Origin: Mesorhizobium sp. LMG 17147
GTDB lineage: Bacteria; Pseudomonadota; Alphaproteobacteria; Rhizobiales; Rhizobiaceae
DNA length: 64,000 nt
Assembly: GCF_024297145.1 (NCBI RefSeq)
Contig: NZ_JANCTC010000006.1
Location: forward strand, 62,001 to 126,000
Direction of reading: 5' to 3'
The notes beneath the pieces are model-generated. The model was not told the origin of the DNA. It made no database searches and worked only from the letters and a program-made list of their open reading frames with translations. Positions within the stretch are counted from its first letter, which is position 1, and the number at the start of each line of letters is the position of its first letter. The translations under genes and the position numbers were made by a program. Positions 1 to 8,303 of the stretch are shown piece after piece.

Positions 1-887
1 CCGATCTGATCTCGAAATACGTCCAGCGCGTTCCCAACGGCGACGAGATAACCATTCGGCAGCTCATAACAATGCGGAGCGGCCTCCCTAACTTCACAAA
101 TGCGCCGGAACTTGCCGAAAGCCTGGACAAGCATCCTTATCGGGTATGGACCGCCGATGAAGTCCTCGGCATGGCGTTCAAACGGCCGCCGGACTTCGCG
201 CCGGGTGCCGAATTCGAGTACAACAACACCAACTACTATCTGCTCGGCCTTGTTGCCGAGAAGATCGACGGCAAGCCGCTCTCGACCATCTTCCGGGACC
301 GCCTGTTCGGGCCGCTCGGCATGAAGAACACGGCGTTGCCGCCGAGCAAGTCGAACGCCATCCCCGAGCCATACTCAAACGGTTACCTCTACGGCAGTAC
401 TTCGTACGCCCTGTCTGATGCGCCCTATCCGGACGACCTCCAGGCTGCGGCCAGGGCCGGAACGCTCAAGCCCAACGACGACACATGGCAGAACCCGTCC
501 GCCTACTTTGCGGCTGGCGGAGTCATCTCCACCGCCGATGACCTCGCGACCTGGATGCGCGCGCTGGTCGGGGGCAAGCTCTTCAATGCCGACTTCCAGC
601 GGCAGTGGCTTGCAAGCCCTGTGGCGCCGGAGCCGGGCGAACCCGCCATGCAAAAATACGGCTATGGCATCCTAACGCTTACCTTCGGGCCTAACGAAAT
701 CTACTATCACGAAGGCGAGATGCCCGGTTACCAGTCCTTTATGGGCTACGATCCGGCCAATGACGTCACCCTGGTCATATGGACCAACCTGACTCTCGCG
801 CTCGACGGCCAGGCGACCGCCCACACCTTGATGGTGAAGATACTGGACGAAATCTACACGGTGTCGCCGCTTCAAGAGGGGAAGTGA
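1..887 (+). CDS. Serine beta-lactamase-like hydrolase, 3' part only
   Basis: The reading frame is already open at base 3 and ends at TGA 885-887, so the gene starts outside the window. The visible part reads through an ITIRQLITMRSGLPNF segment, which matches the stretch just after the SxxK nucleophile motif in class C beta-lactamases and D-alanyl-D-alanine carboxypeptidase-like esterases. The Tyr-x-Asn motif is present (EYNNTNYYLLG) and so is the His-x-Gly motif near the C-terminus (YYHEGEMPGY). The SxxK motif and any signal peptide lie upstream and cannot be checked. The family includes periplasmic peptidases, esterases and beta-lactamases, so the substrate is unknown. It converges on the creatininase-family gene with about 60 bp between them. 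Confidence 0.85.
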   Translation, partial: DLISKYVQRVPNGDEITIRQLITMRSGLPNFTNAPELAESLDKHPYRVWTADEVLGMAFKRPPDFAPGAEFEYNNTNYYLLGLVAEKIDGKPLSTIFRDRLFGPLGMKNTALPPSKSNAIPEPYSNGYLYGSTSYALSDAPYPDDLQAAARAGTLKPNDDTWQNPSAYFAAGGVISTADDLATWMRALVGGKLFNADFQRQWLASPVAPEPGEPAMQKYGYGILTLTFGPNEIYYHEGEMPGYQSFMGYDPANDVTLVIWTNLTLALDGQATAHTLMVKILDEIYTVSPLQEGK

Positions 888-947
888 GGATCCTCGCGCG
901 CGAATGGAATCGCCCCTCGTGAGGCCTGAGCTGGTGGGATCAAACAC

Positions 948-1751
948 CTACGCCAGCCAATCCGCCAGCTTGGCCTTGCGCACGTCCCTCACCAAGCCGA
1001 TGAAGCCGTCGGCCTGATGTTCGGCGGTGAGCCGGCCTTTTTCGGCGGTGGCAATGCTGGCGTCGCCGACCACGCCATTCGGGTTGAGATCGCTGGCGAT
1101 CCAGGCGAAGGCGTGCGTTCCGGTGTGGCGCAGCAGCGAAAATTCCTTTTCGGCGCGGGCAACCTTGGACACGAAATTGTCGGCCTTGGCCATATCGACG
1201 AGGTCAGACCGGAAATGCAGCATCAGCGAGGTCTCGACGTCGCCGCCATGAATGCCGTGGCGGTCTTCGAGATCGGTGTACATACCGGCCGGCCGGCCAA
1301 AGCGCTGCCAGCTGGTCTTTACCGCCAGCATCTTTGCCCGCACGCGCAATTCGCGGGTGACGATGCCCATGATCTCTTCATTGCCGCCATGCGAGTTGAC
1401 GACAATCAGTTTTCGGACGCCGGCGCGCGCGACCGACAGGCCGAGTTCGGTCCATGCCTCGACCAAGGTCGTCGCCGGCAGGGTGAGGGTGCCGGGCGCA
1501 TGCAGGTGCTCGTTCGACTTGCCTACCGCCTGCACCGGCAGGATGCGGATGTCGAGATCGCCGGGCAGGCGGGCGATCACCGTTTCCAGCATGCCGTTCA
1601 TGATCGAGGTGTCGGTCGAAACCGGCAGATGCGGCCCGTGCTGCTCGATCGCTGCCAGCGGCAGAACGGCAATGGTCGCCTCAGGATCGATGGTCGCGTA
1701 TTCGGTGGTCCGGTAGTCACCCCACCATACGCGCTTTTTTGTTCCGGCCAT
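948..1751 (-). CDS. Creatininase-family amidohydrolase
   Basis: A 267-residue member of the creatinine amidohydrolase family, cytoplasmic metal enzymes that open cyclic amides or remove formyl groups. The metal-binding pattern is intact: IEQHGPHLP with Glu36 and His38, Asp47 in STD, the VNSHGGN motif, and a later Glu in HGGDVETS. I chose the ATG at 1751 because translation from the longer open frame (to 1913) would run through a palindromic repeat element and give a low-complexity leader. It follows the RidA-like gene on the same strand after about 220 bp filled by that repeat. The family also includes creatininases and deformylases (ArfB), so the substrate is not settled. The neighbours suggest an N-heterocycle. 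Confidence 0.85.
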   Translation of the reverse strand: MAGTKKRVWWGDYRTTEYATIDPEATIAVLPLAAIEQHGPHLPVSTDTSIMNGMLETVIARLPGDLDIRILPVQAVGKSNEHLHAPGTLTLPATTLVEAWTELGLSVARAGVRKLIVVNSHGGNEEIMGIVTRELRVRAKMLAVKTSWQRFGRPAGMYTDLEDRHGIHGGDVETSLMLHFRSDLVDMAKADNFVSKVARAEKEFSLLRHTGTHAFAWIASDLNPNGVVGDASIATAEKGRLTAEHQADGFIGLVRDVRKAKLADWLA

Positions 1752-1782
1752 TTTGAACCTCGAAGAGACTGAATGGGCGTTT

Positions 1783-1910
1783 GCGCTGCCCCTCACCCTT
1801 AGCCTCTCCCCGTGAAGGACGGGGGAGAGGGGGATCGCCAGCGTTCCGGCTAGCCTTGTCCCCGTCACTACACGGGGAGAAGGTGCCGGCACGCGGATGA
1901 GGGGCAGCGC
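1783..1910. repeat. Palindromic intergenic repeat with 13-bp terminal inverted repeats
   Basis: Bases 1783-1795 (GCGCTGCCCCTCA) are a perfect inverted repeat of 1898-1910. Inside are further self-complementary blocks rich in CTCCCC and GGGGAG. As I recall, elements of this kind are scattered between genes in Mesorhizobium genomes. Here it separates the RidA-like and creatininase genes and could fold strongly in their transcript. Confidence 0.75.
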
Positions 1911-1972
1911 CAACCTTTGTCGTGTAACTTGAGATCATCGGCCTGTCGATTCCAGCCGCTGGCCAGCGCTGC

Positions 1973-2356
1973 TCAACCCGCCGCGATGACCTCGATCTCG
2001 ACCTTGAATTCCGGCCGGGCAAAACCTGAAACGATCATCAGCGTCGAGGCCGGCGCAGGGCTGGCGAACAGCCGGTCGCGAACCTCCATATAGGGGCGCA
2101 GGAAGGCGCGGTCGGTGACGTAGGCGTTGATGCGGACGATGTCTGACAGGCTGAGCCCGGCCTCGCGGAGAATCGCCGATATGTTCTGGAAACAGAGCTC
2201 AGCCTGTGCGCCGGCCTCTTCCGGGATCTGGTCGTCCGCGGTGATCGCGACCTGGCCCGAACACAGCACCAGCCGCTTGCCGGGCGGCAGCTCGACGCCG
2301 TGGCTGTAGCGGGCGAAGGGCGGCTTGATCGACTTCGGCGTGAGAAATTTGAACAT
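1973..2356 (-). CDS. RidA/YjgF family protein
   Basis: A 127-residue Rid-family protein, the usual length. RidA enzymes hydrolyse reactive enamine/imine intermediates released by PLP enzymes and other amine-processing enzymes. Many paralogues sit in catabolic operons and handle pathway-specific imines or carbamates. The conserved core is visible: the CSGQVAI strand, the helix with QNISAILREAGLSLSDIV, and the C-terminal FARPEFKVEIEVIA block holding the Arg and Glu that bind the carboxylate and water. An ATG at 2356 is preceded by GGAG on the coding strand. It lies upstream of the creatininase gene on the same strand and divergent to the ABC transporter. Confidence 0.9.
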   Translation of the reverse strand: MFKFLTPKSIKPPFARYSHGVELPPGKRLVLCSGQVAITADDQIPEEAGAQAELCFQNISAILREAGLSLSDIVRINAYVTDRAFLRPYMEVRDRLFASPAPASTLMIVSGFARPEFKVEIEVIAAG

Positions 2357-2391
2357 GGCAATCTCCGTTCACGGCAGCCTATCGCATCGGC

Positions 2392-2492
2392 CCGAAAATC
2401 GAGATCGATTTTCGGAAAGCACGATGCGACAGGATACGAAGTTTTAGAGCGTACTTTGTGCGTCCAAGTGGACGCACGTCGCTCTAATGCGG
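2392..2492. repeat. Mosaic of short palindromic repeats
   Basis: Two adjacent inverted repeats: CGAAAATCGA/TCGATTTTCG at about 2394-2417, and a second around GCGTCCAAGTGGACGC at 2460-2475 flanked by TAGAGCG and CGCTCTA arms. These look like common rhizobial intergenic palindromes. Together with the promoter-like region further right they fill the 380 bp between the divergent RidA-like and ABC transporter genes. I see no gene in this gap. Confidence 0.65.
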
Positions 2493-2607
2493 GATCGATG
2501 CGGGCATCAAGATGGCGGTGCATGTCACGAGGGCGATTGTGGACAGGCGATCAAAAAATAGGCACGATGCCTTTCGTACAGCATGACCCGTCCGGCCTTC
2601 GCGCCGC

Positions 2608-2637
2608 CATTGCACAGGCGGGCATTGCACAAGCGGG
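2608..2637 (+). promoter_or_regulatory. Tandem direct repeat upstream of a sigma-54-like promoter
   Basis: Two copies of a 15-bp unit, CATTGCACAGGCGGG and CATTGCACAAGCGGG (14/15 identical), lie directly head to tail. They end 22 bp before the -24 element. Each holds a TTGCAC half-site. Position and repetition suit an activator-binding enhancer, but the cognate regulator is unknown. Confidence 0.45.
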
Positions 2638-2659
2638 CGGTCCCGGCGCAACGCGCCGG

Positions 2660-2675
2660 TGGCATGTGTCTTGCT
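2660..2675 (+). promoter_or_regulatory. Sigma-54 (RpoN)-like -24/-12 promoter
   Basis: The sequence TGGCATGTGTCTTGCT fits the consensus TGGCAC-N5-TTGCW at all but one position, with GG and GC spaced as required for -24/-12. It lies about 60 bp before the ATG of the substrate-binding protein. RpoN control would suit nitrogen-source uptake genes. Confidence 0.5.
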
Positions 2676-2737
2676 TCTTGAAACAACGGTGTCGAGCCCG
2701 CCGCGTAACGCGCCGGAGCGAACAAAGGGTGGTGTGG

Positions 2738-3742
2738 ATGTACGGAAGACTGAAGATTTCGGCCGGCGCGATCGTGCTGCTTGGCGCAGGCACGCTTGCT
2801 GCGGCAGCGAACGAAAAAGTCACCTTCGGCACCAATTGGCTGGCCGAGCCGGAGCATGGCGGTTACTACCAGGCGGTGGCAGATGGCACCTATGCGGCCT
2901 GCGGCATCGACGTGACGATCATGCAGGGCGGCCCACAGGTCAGCGGCCGGCCGCTGCTGCTGGCCGGCAAGATCGATTTCTACATGGGCGGCAATTTGCT
3001 GTCGGCCTTCGATGCCGTGCAGCAAGGCATACCGATGCGCGTCGTCGCCGCCGACTTCCAGAAGGACCCGCAGGTCATCATGTCCCATCCCGGCCAGGGG
3101 CTGGACAAATGGGAAGACCTGAAGAACGCCGACCAGTACATCCTCGGCGACGAAGGTGCGCAGACCTTCTTCCAGTGGATGGTCACCGACCTTGGCTTCG
3201 ATGCCGCCAAGCGCGTGCCATACACCTTCAACCCTGCGCCGTTCATCGCCAACAAGAAGTCGATCCAGCAGGGTTACGTCACCTCGGAGCCATTCGCCGT
3301 CCAGAAGCAGGGCGGTTTCACGCCGAACCAGTTCCTGCTGGCCGACTATGGCTGGGACACATATGCAACGACGGTCGAGACCATGCAGGAGACGATCGAC
3401 AAGCGGCCCGAGGTGGTCCAGTGCTTCGTCGATGGTTCGGCCAAGGGCTGGTACAATTATCTCTACGGCGACAACAAGGCCGCCAACGAAATGATCAAGA
3501 AGGAAAATCCGGACATGACGGATGAGCAGATCGCCTTCTCGATCGAGCAGTTGAAGAAGTTCGGCGTGGTCGATTCCGGCGACAGCGAAAAGCTCGGCAT
3601 CGGCGCCATGACCGACGCGCGCATCCAGAGTTTTTACGACAAGATGGTCAAGGCCAAGGTCGCGCCGGCGGGCATCGACATCAAGAAGGCCTACACGCTT
3701 TCCTTCGTCAACAAGGGCGTCGGGCTCGACCTGAAGAAGTAG
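2738..3742 (+). CDS. NMT1/THI5-family ABC transporter substrate-binding protein
   Basis: A 334-residue periplasmic binding protein with an N-terminal signal peptide (MYGRLKISAGAIVLLGAGTL, cleavage probably after AAA). The start of the mature protein, with NWLAEPEHGGYYQA, is typical of the THI5/NMT1 family that binds pyrimidine or other planar nitrogen heterocycles, and is close to ThiY- and RibY-type proteins. The ATG at 2738 is preceded by AAAGGG; the longer open frame upstream runs through the promoter-like region and was not used. It is followed 3 bp later by the ATPase and then the permease, forming a complete importer. The downstream deaminase and flavin oxidase suggest a catabolic ligand rather than a vitamin. 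The exact ligand is inferred. Confidence 0.88.
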   Translation: MYGRLKISAGAIVLLGAGTLAAAANEKVTFGTNWLAEPEHGGYYQAVADGTYAACGIDVTIMQGGPQVSGRPLLLAGKIDFYMGGNLLSAFDAVQQGIPMRVVAADFQKDPQVIMSHPGQGLDKWEDLKNADQYILGDEGAQTFFQWMVTDLGFDAAKRVPYTFNPAPFIANKKSIQQGYVTSEPFAVQKQGGFTPNQFLLADYGWDTYATTVETMQETIDKRPEVVQCFVDGSAKGWYNYLYGDNKAANEMIKKENPDMTDEQIAFSIEQLKKFGVVDSGDSEKLGIGAMTDARIQSFYDKMVKAKVAPAGIDIKKAYTLSFVNKGVGLDLKK

Positions 3743-3745
3743 ACC

Positions 3746-4588
3746 GTGAAGCTGGAGAAAGTGGCGCAACAGCCAGGAAGTGTATCGGGGCCGACGCTGT
3801 TGGCGCTGCGTGGCGTCGGCAAGGTTTTTTCCAACGGCGTCACCGCGCTCAGCAATGTCGAGCTGACGATCCGGGAAGGCGATTTCCTCAGCCTACTCGG
3901 GCCGTCCGGCTGCGGCAAATCGACGGCGCTGCGGCTGATTGCCGGCCTGTCGACGCCGACCTCGGGCCTGCTCGACTGGCGCGGCAGCGGCGCCCGCGAT
4001 CGTTCGAATATCGGCGACCGCTCGAATATCGGCTTCGTCTTCCAGGAGCCGACGCTGCTGCCCTGGGCCGACGTCTTCGACAATGTCTGGCTGCCGCTGC
4101 GGCTGAGGGGCGTGTCGCGGGTCAAGGCGGCACCGACGGTGATGGAGATGCTGGCGCGGGTTCACCTGACCGGCTTCGAGAAGGCGGTGCCGCGCGAACT
4201 GTCGGGCGGCATGAAGATGCGCGTCTCGATCGCCCGCGCCATGGTGACCAAGCCGCGGATTCTGTTGATGGACGAGCCGTTCGCGGCACTCGACGAGATC
4301 ACCCGCTTCAAGCTCAACAATGACCTTCTGGAGCTATGGCAGGATCAGCGTTTCACCGTCGTTTTCGTCACCCACAGCGTCTTCGAAAGCGTTTTCCTCT
4401 CCAACCGCGTCGTCGTCATGGCGGCGCGGCCGGGCCGAGTGTTCGCGGAGCTTGCCGTCGACGCGCCCTATCCGCGCGACGAGGCGTTTCGCACCTCGCC
4501 CGACTATGCCGCGCTCTGCCGCCAGGCATCCGACGTGCTGATCGGCGCCATCAACTCAACTGCCGGACCGCATCATGACGGCCATTGA
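3746..4588 (+). CDS. ABC transporter ATP-binding protein (NitT/TauT/ThiZ type)
   Basis: A 280-residue nucleotide-binding subunit starting at GTG 3746, three bases after the binding-protein stop. Walker A (GPSGCGKS), the Q-loop (FVFQEP), the signature (LSGGMKMR), Walker B (ILLMDEPFAALDE) and the switch His (VTHSVFES) are all present, so it should be active. An in-frame 18-bp duplication just before the Q-loop gives the repeated peptide DRSNIG-DRSNIG (3998-4033), which most relatives would not be expected to have. The 3' end overlaps the permease gene by 14 bp, indicating translational coupling. Confidence 0.92.
   Translation: MKLEKVAQQPGSVSGPTLLALRGVGKVFSNGVTALSNVELTIREGDFLSLLGPSGCGKSTALRLIAGLSTPTSGLLDWRGSGARDRSNIGDRSNIGFVFQEPTLLPWADVFDNVWLPLRLRGVSRVKAAPTVMEMLARVHLTGFEKAVPRELSGGMKMRVSIARAMVTKPRILLMDEPFAALDEITRFKLNNDLLELWQDQRFTVVFVTHSVFESVFLSNRVVVMAARPGRVFAELAVDAPYPRDEAFRTSPDYAALCRQASDVLIGAINSTAGPHHDGH
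3998..4033 (+). repeat. In-frame 18-bp tandem duplication inside the ATPase gene
   Basis: Two adjacent 18-bp units (16/18 identical) encode DRSNIG twice, immediately upstream of the Q-loop residues FVFQEP. The two silent third-base differences show that the duplication is not brand new. Confidence 0.85.
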
Positions 4589-5426
4589 AGAACCAGTCCT
4601 GGCGCTCGACCCGGAGGAGGCGCGCCGCGTCCGCCAGGAGCGCTTCGAGCGCATCGGCAGATGGCTGCTGCCGCTGGCCATCATGATCCTGGCGATCTGG
4701 CTGTGGGACCGTGTCTGCGTCTGGAACGACATCCCGAAATACATTCTGCCGCGTCCCGGCGTGGTGCTGCAGACGTTGCATGACGATGCCGGGCTGCTGT
4801 TCTCCTCGCTGCTGGTGACACTCAGGATCACCTTCTTGAGCCTGCTTCTCGCCGTCATCGGCGGCGTCGGGCTGGCGGTGCTGTTCGCTCAGTCGAAATG
4901 GGTGGAGATGTCGTTCTTTCCGTTCGCCATCGTGCTGCAGGTGACGCCGATCGTCGCGATCTTTCCGCTGATCAACATCTATGTCGACAACCAGACGACA
5001 AAGCTTTTGCTTTGCGCCTGGATCGTCGCCTTCTTCCCAATCCTTTCCAACACCACGCTCGGCCTCAATTCGGTCGACCGCAATCTGCGCGACATGTTCA
5101 AGCTCAACGGTGCGACCCGCTGGCAGCAATTGCGCTACCTGCGGCTGCCGGCGGCGATGCCTTATTTCCTCGGCGGGCTGAAGATCGCCGGCGGGCTGTC
5201 GCTGATCGGCGCGGTGGTGGCCGAGTTCGTCGCCGGCGCCACCGGCCAGTCGTCCGGCCTCGCCTCGCGCATCATCGAGGCCGGCTACCGGCTCAACGCG
5301 CCAAGGCTGTTCGCCGCGCTGATCCTGATCTCGCTCACCGGCATCCTGATCTTCCTGGTGCTGTCGCTTGTATCGCATCTCATTTTGCGGCGCTGGCACG
5401 AGAGCGCATTGAGGCAGGAGCGGTAG
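4575..5426 (+). CDS. ABC transporter permease (BPD_transp_1 family)
   Basis: A 283-residue inner-membrane permease with about six hydrophobic segments (for example residues around 34-50, 75-105 and 115-135). The EAA-type coupling loop is visible around VDRNLRDMFKLNGATRWQQ-LRYLRLPAAMPYF. It overlaps the ATPase gene by 14 bp and completes the importer begun at 2738. Long N-terminal cytoplasmic extensions like the first 30 residues here are common in this family. Confidence 0.9.
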   Translation: MTAIEEPVLALDPEEARRVRQERFERIGRWLLPLAIMILAIWLWDRVCVWNDIPKYILPRPGVVLQTLHDDAGLLFSSLLVTLRITFLSLLLAVIGGVGLAVLFAQSKWVEMSFFPFAIVLQVTPIVAIFPLINIYVDNQTTKLLLCAWIVAFFPILSNTTLGLNSVDRNLRDMFKLNGATRWQQLRYLRLPAAMPYFLGGLKIAGGLSLIGAVVAEFVAGATGQSSGLASRIIEAGYRLNAPRLFAALILISLTGILIFLVLSLVSHLILRRWHESALRQER

Positions 5427-5444
5427 GCATGGTCGGCGCCGTTA

Positions 5445-5596
5445 CCCCCCTCGGTCCTGCCGGACATCTCCCCCTCATGGGGGGACATTGGACCTCATTC
5501 CGGATTTCGCCAATTACTGACGTGGCAAGGCGTGTGCCCCGGTTGAAGCTGCCGATCTCCCCCCTTGAGGGGGAGATGTCCGGCAGGACAGAGGGG
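5445..5596. repeat. Palindromic intergenic repeat with long terminal inverted arms
   Basis: The left arm, beginning CCCCTCGGTCCTGCCGG at 5447, is the near-perfect reverse complement of the right arm ending in ACAGAGGGG at 5596. The arms extend into ACATCTCCCCCTCA. It fills the 178 bp between the permease and the deaminase-like gene. As I recall this is another widespread Mesorhizobium repeat. It could form a very stable hairpin in the operon mRNA. Confidence 0.75.
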
Positions 5597-5604
5597 AGTG
5601 CGGC

Positions 5605-6906
5605 TTGATACCAGCCTCTGGTCCTTATCATCTTGCAAACGTTCGTGTTCATCAGTCGCTGACGCCAGGGCTTGCCGCAGCATTCGATGCCGACGGCTTT
5701 GCGCTTACGGATATCGCCGTCGCCAATGGAAAAATCTCCAGCATTGCAGCACATCAGCGATCCAATGCACCGGCGGACGCCGTCGATCTCGGCGGCCGGA
5801 TCGTCTTGCCCTGCTTCGTCGACTGCCACACCCATATCGACAAGGGCCATATCTGGCCTCGAAAGCCCAACCCGGACGGCACCTTCATGGGCGCGCTGAA
5901 CGCAACGGGCGCCGACCGGGCGGCGCGCTGGAGCGCCGACGACGTTGCCCGCCGCATGGATTTTTCGCTGCGCTCGGCCTATGCGCATGGTACCAGGGCG
6001 CTGCGCACGCATCTCGACAGCGTTGCGCCCCAGGAAGAGATCTCCTGGCCGGTGTTCGAGACGATGCGGGATAAATGGCGAGGCCGCATCGAGCTGCAGG
6101 CGGCCTGCCTGCTCGGCATCGAGGGCGTGCGCGACAGGAAATGGTTCGAGAGGCTGGCCAAGCGTGTGGCTGCGGCCAACGGCGTGCTCGGCGTCGTCAC
6201 CTATATGGTGCCGGATCTCGAAGAACTGCTCGACCAGGTATTTGTGCAGGCGATCAAGCACGGCCTCGACCTCGATTTCCATGCCGACGAGACCGACGAT
6301 ATCGCGGCGATCTCGTTGAAGAAAATCGCCGAAGCCGCCCTTTGGAACGGTTTCGAGGGGAACATCCTGGTCGGCCATTGCTGCTCGCTGGCGCGCCAGC
6401 CCGATCTCGACGTGCTCGACACGCTGGACAAGGTCGCCAAGGCCGGCCTGGCGGTGGTGTCGCTGCCGATGTGCAATCTCTATCTGCAGGACCGGCGCGG
6501 CGACAACACCACGCCGCGCTGGCGCGGGGTGACGTTGCTGCACGAGATGAAGGCGCGCGGCATTGCCGTGGCCGTCGCCTCCGACAATACGCGCGACCCG
6601 TTCTACGCCTATGGCGATCTCGACATGCTTGAGGTTTACCGGATGGCGACGCGCATCCTGCATCTCGACCATCCCGTCGCCGACTGGCCGCAAGCGGTGA
6701 CTTCGACGCCGGCCAAGGTGATGCGGCTCGACGGTTTCGGCACGCTTGCCGCCGGAGCGCCGGCCGATTTTGTCGTCTTCAAGGGGCGGAGCTGGACGGA
6801 ATTGCTGTCACGGCCCGAATCGGATCGCATCGTTGTACGCGACGGCCTGGCGATCGAGCGCCAGTTGCCCGATTATGCCGAACTCGATGATCTGATGGTG
6901 GAATGA
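5605..6906 (+). CDS. Cytosine deaminase-like metal-dependent amidohydrolase
   Basis: A 433-residue amidohydrolase-superfamily protein, cytoplasmic, resembling bacterial cytosine deaminase (CodA). The metal motif HTHID is at residues 75-79. It is followed by a HADE motif (DFHADETDD), a GHC motif (LVGHCCSL) and the late catalytic Asp in SDNTRDPFYAYGDLD, in the order and spacing of CodA-type enzymes. The start is probably the TTG at 5605; there is no better ATG close to the conserved N-terminus. It overlaps the flavin oxidase gene by 4 bp (ATGA). It may deaminate or ring-open the imported heterocycle. Several CodA-like enzymes act on isoguanine, creatinine or triazine-like compounds, so cytosine itself is not assured. 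Confidence 0.85.
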   Translation: MIPASGPYHLANVRVHQSLTPGLAAAFDADGFALTDIAVANGKISSIAAHQRSNAPADAVDLGGRIVLPCFVDCHTHIDKGHIWPRKPNPDGTFMGALNATGADRAARWSADDVARRMDFSLRSAYAHGTRALRTHLDSVAPQEEISWPVFETMRDKWRGRIELQAACLLGIEGVRDRKWFERLAKRVAAANGVLGVVTYMVPDLEELLDQVFVQAIKHGLDLDFHADETDDIAAISLKKIAEAALWNGFEGNILVGHCCSLARQPDLDVLDTLDKVAKAGLAVVSLPMCNLYLQDRRGDNTTPRWRGVTLLHEMKARGIAVAVASDNTRDPFYAYGDLDMLEVYRMATRILHLDHPVADWPQAVTSTPAKVMRLDGFGTLAAGAPADFVVFKGRSWTELLSRPESDRIVVRDGLAIERQLPDYAELDDLMVE

Positions 6907-8303
6907 TGGATATTGCGGCGCTCAAGCGCGACCTGCACGGTTTGAAGATCGACGACCATCCGGCGATCGTCCAGCAGAAGAGCCGCGACTTCTACTGGTA
7001 CAGCCCGGTGCTGAAGCAGCAGCTCGATCACGTCACCGGCGATCTGATCGTGACCCCGAAAACCGAAGACGAGGTCGTCCGCATTCTCGCCGCCTGTCAC
7101 CGGCATGGCGTGCCGGTGACGCCGCGCGGCAGCGGCACCGGCAACTACGGCCAAGCGATGCCCTTGTCCGGCGGCGTCGTGCTCAATCTCGCCGAGATGA
7201 ACGCGGTCAAGACGATCGCCCCCGGCCGTGTCGTCACCGGCCCCGGCGCCGTGCTCGCCGACATCGACAGAGCGACGCGGGCGCATTCCGGCCAGGAGCT
7301 CCGCATGTCGCCGTCGACCTACAACACGGCATCGATCGGCGGCTTCGTCGCCGGCGGCTCCGGCGGTATCGGCTCGATCCGCTGGGGCGGACTGCGCGAC
7401 CTCGGCAATGTCATCCGGCTGAGGACCGTGACGATGGAGGCTGAGCCGCGTGTCATGGAGCTCACCGGCGAGGACGTGCTGAAGGTGATGCATGCTTACG
7501 GCACCAACGGCATCATCACCGAAGTCGAGATGCCGCTGACCGCCAGCTATGACTGGATCGACGTCATCGTCGGCTTCGACGATTTCATGGACGCGGCCGG
7601 CTTCGGCAACGACCTCGCCATCCAGGACGGCATATTGGCGAAACTGATCACGCCGATCGCAGCACCGATCCCCTACGATTACTTCAAGCGCCACCAGCGG
7701 TTTTTCCGGCGCGGCCAAAGCATCGTCGTCCTGATGATCGCACCGCATGCGATGGATGCCTGCCTCGCCTTCACGGAGCGCAGCAAGGGCGAGATTGTCT
7801 TCCGCGCGGACAAGGAGGCCGATCTCAAGGGGTTGCCGCCAGCTTATGAGCTGACCTGGAACCACACGACACTGCGTGCCATCCGGGTCGATCCGACGAT
7901 CACCTACCTGCAGACCCGCTACCCGTCGCCGGACCACCTCGGCCACGTCAAGGCGATGGTCGATCGCTTCGGCGACGAGGTGCCGGCGCATCTCGAATTC
8001 ATCCGCTTCGACGGCGCCATCGGCATCGCAGGGCTGCCGCTGGTGCGTTTCACCACGGCGGAGCGGCTCGATGAGATCATCCGCATCCACGAGGACAATG
8101 GCTGCTGGATCTTCAACCCGCACCGCTACACGCTGGAAGAAGGCGGCATGAAGCGCACCGACGAGGTGCAACTCGCCTTCAAGCGCGAAACCGACCCGCA
8201 AGGGTTGCTCAATCCGGGCAAGATGATCGCCTGGGAAAATCCGGACTATGATTATCGCTCGGGCAAGTCGTTCCTGTTCAAGGGGCTGGAGAACGCGGGT
8301 TGA
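6903..8303 (+). CDS. VAO-type FAD-binding oxidoreductase
   Basis: A 466-residue flavoprotein with an N-terminal FAD_binding_4 (PCMH) domain and a C-terminal FAD-oxidase domain, as in GlcD and other VAO-family enzymes. The FAD-binding loop TPRGSGTGNYGQ lies at about residues 73-84 and a glycine-rich stretch VAGGSGGIGSIRWG follows. The C-terminus (KRETDPQGLLNPGKMI) is the classic family ending. It starts at ATG 6903, overlapping the deaminase stop by 4 bp, and its stop overlaps the next start, so the three genes are coupled. It presumably oxidises an intermediate of the same pathway. The substrate cannot be read from the sequence. Confidence 0.88.
   Translation: MMDIAALKRDLHGLKIDDHPAIVQQKSRDFYWYSPVLKQQLDHVTGDLIVTPKTEDEVVRILAACHRHGVPVTPRGSGTGNYGQAMPLSGGVVLNLAEMNAVKTIAPGRVVTGPGAVLADIDRATRAHSGQELRMSPSTYNTASIGGFVAGGSGGIGSIRWGGLRDLGNVIRLRTVTMEAEPRVMELTGEDVLKVMHAYGTNGIITEVEMPLTASYDWIDVIVGFDDFMDAAGFGNDLAIQDGILAKLITPIAAPIPYDYFKRHQRFFRRGQSIVVLMIAPHAMDACLAFTERSKGEIVFRADKEADLKGLPPAYELTWNHTTLRAIRVDPTITYLQTRYPSPDHLGHVKAMVDRFGDEVPAHLEFIRFDGAIGIAGLPLVRFTTAERLDEIIRIHEDNGCWIFNPHRYTLEEGGMKRTDEVQLAFKRETDPQGLLNPGKMIAWENPDYDYRSGKSFLFKGLENAG

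Noticed and set aside
2525..3769. Long minus-strand frame opposite the substrate-binding protein
   Set aside because: It is the GC-driven shadow of the gene on the other strand and shows no protein family.
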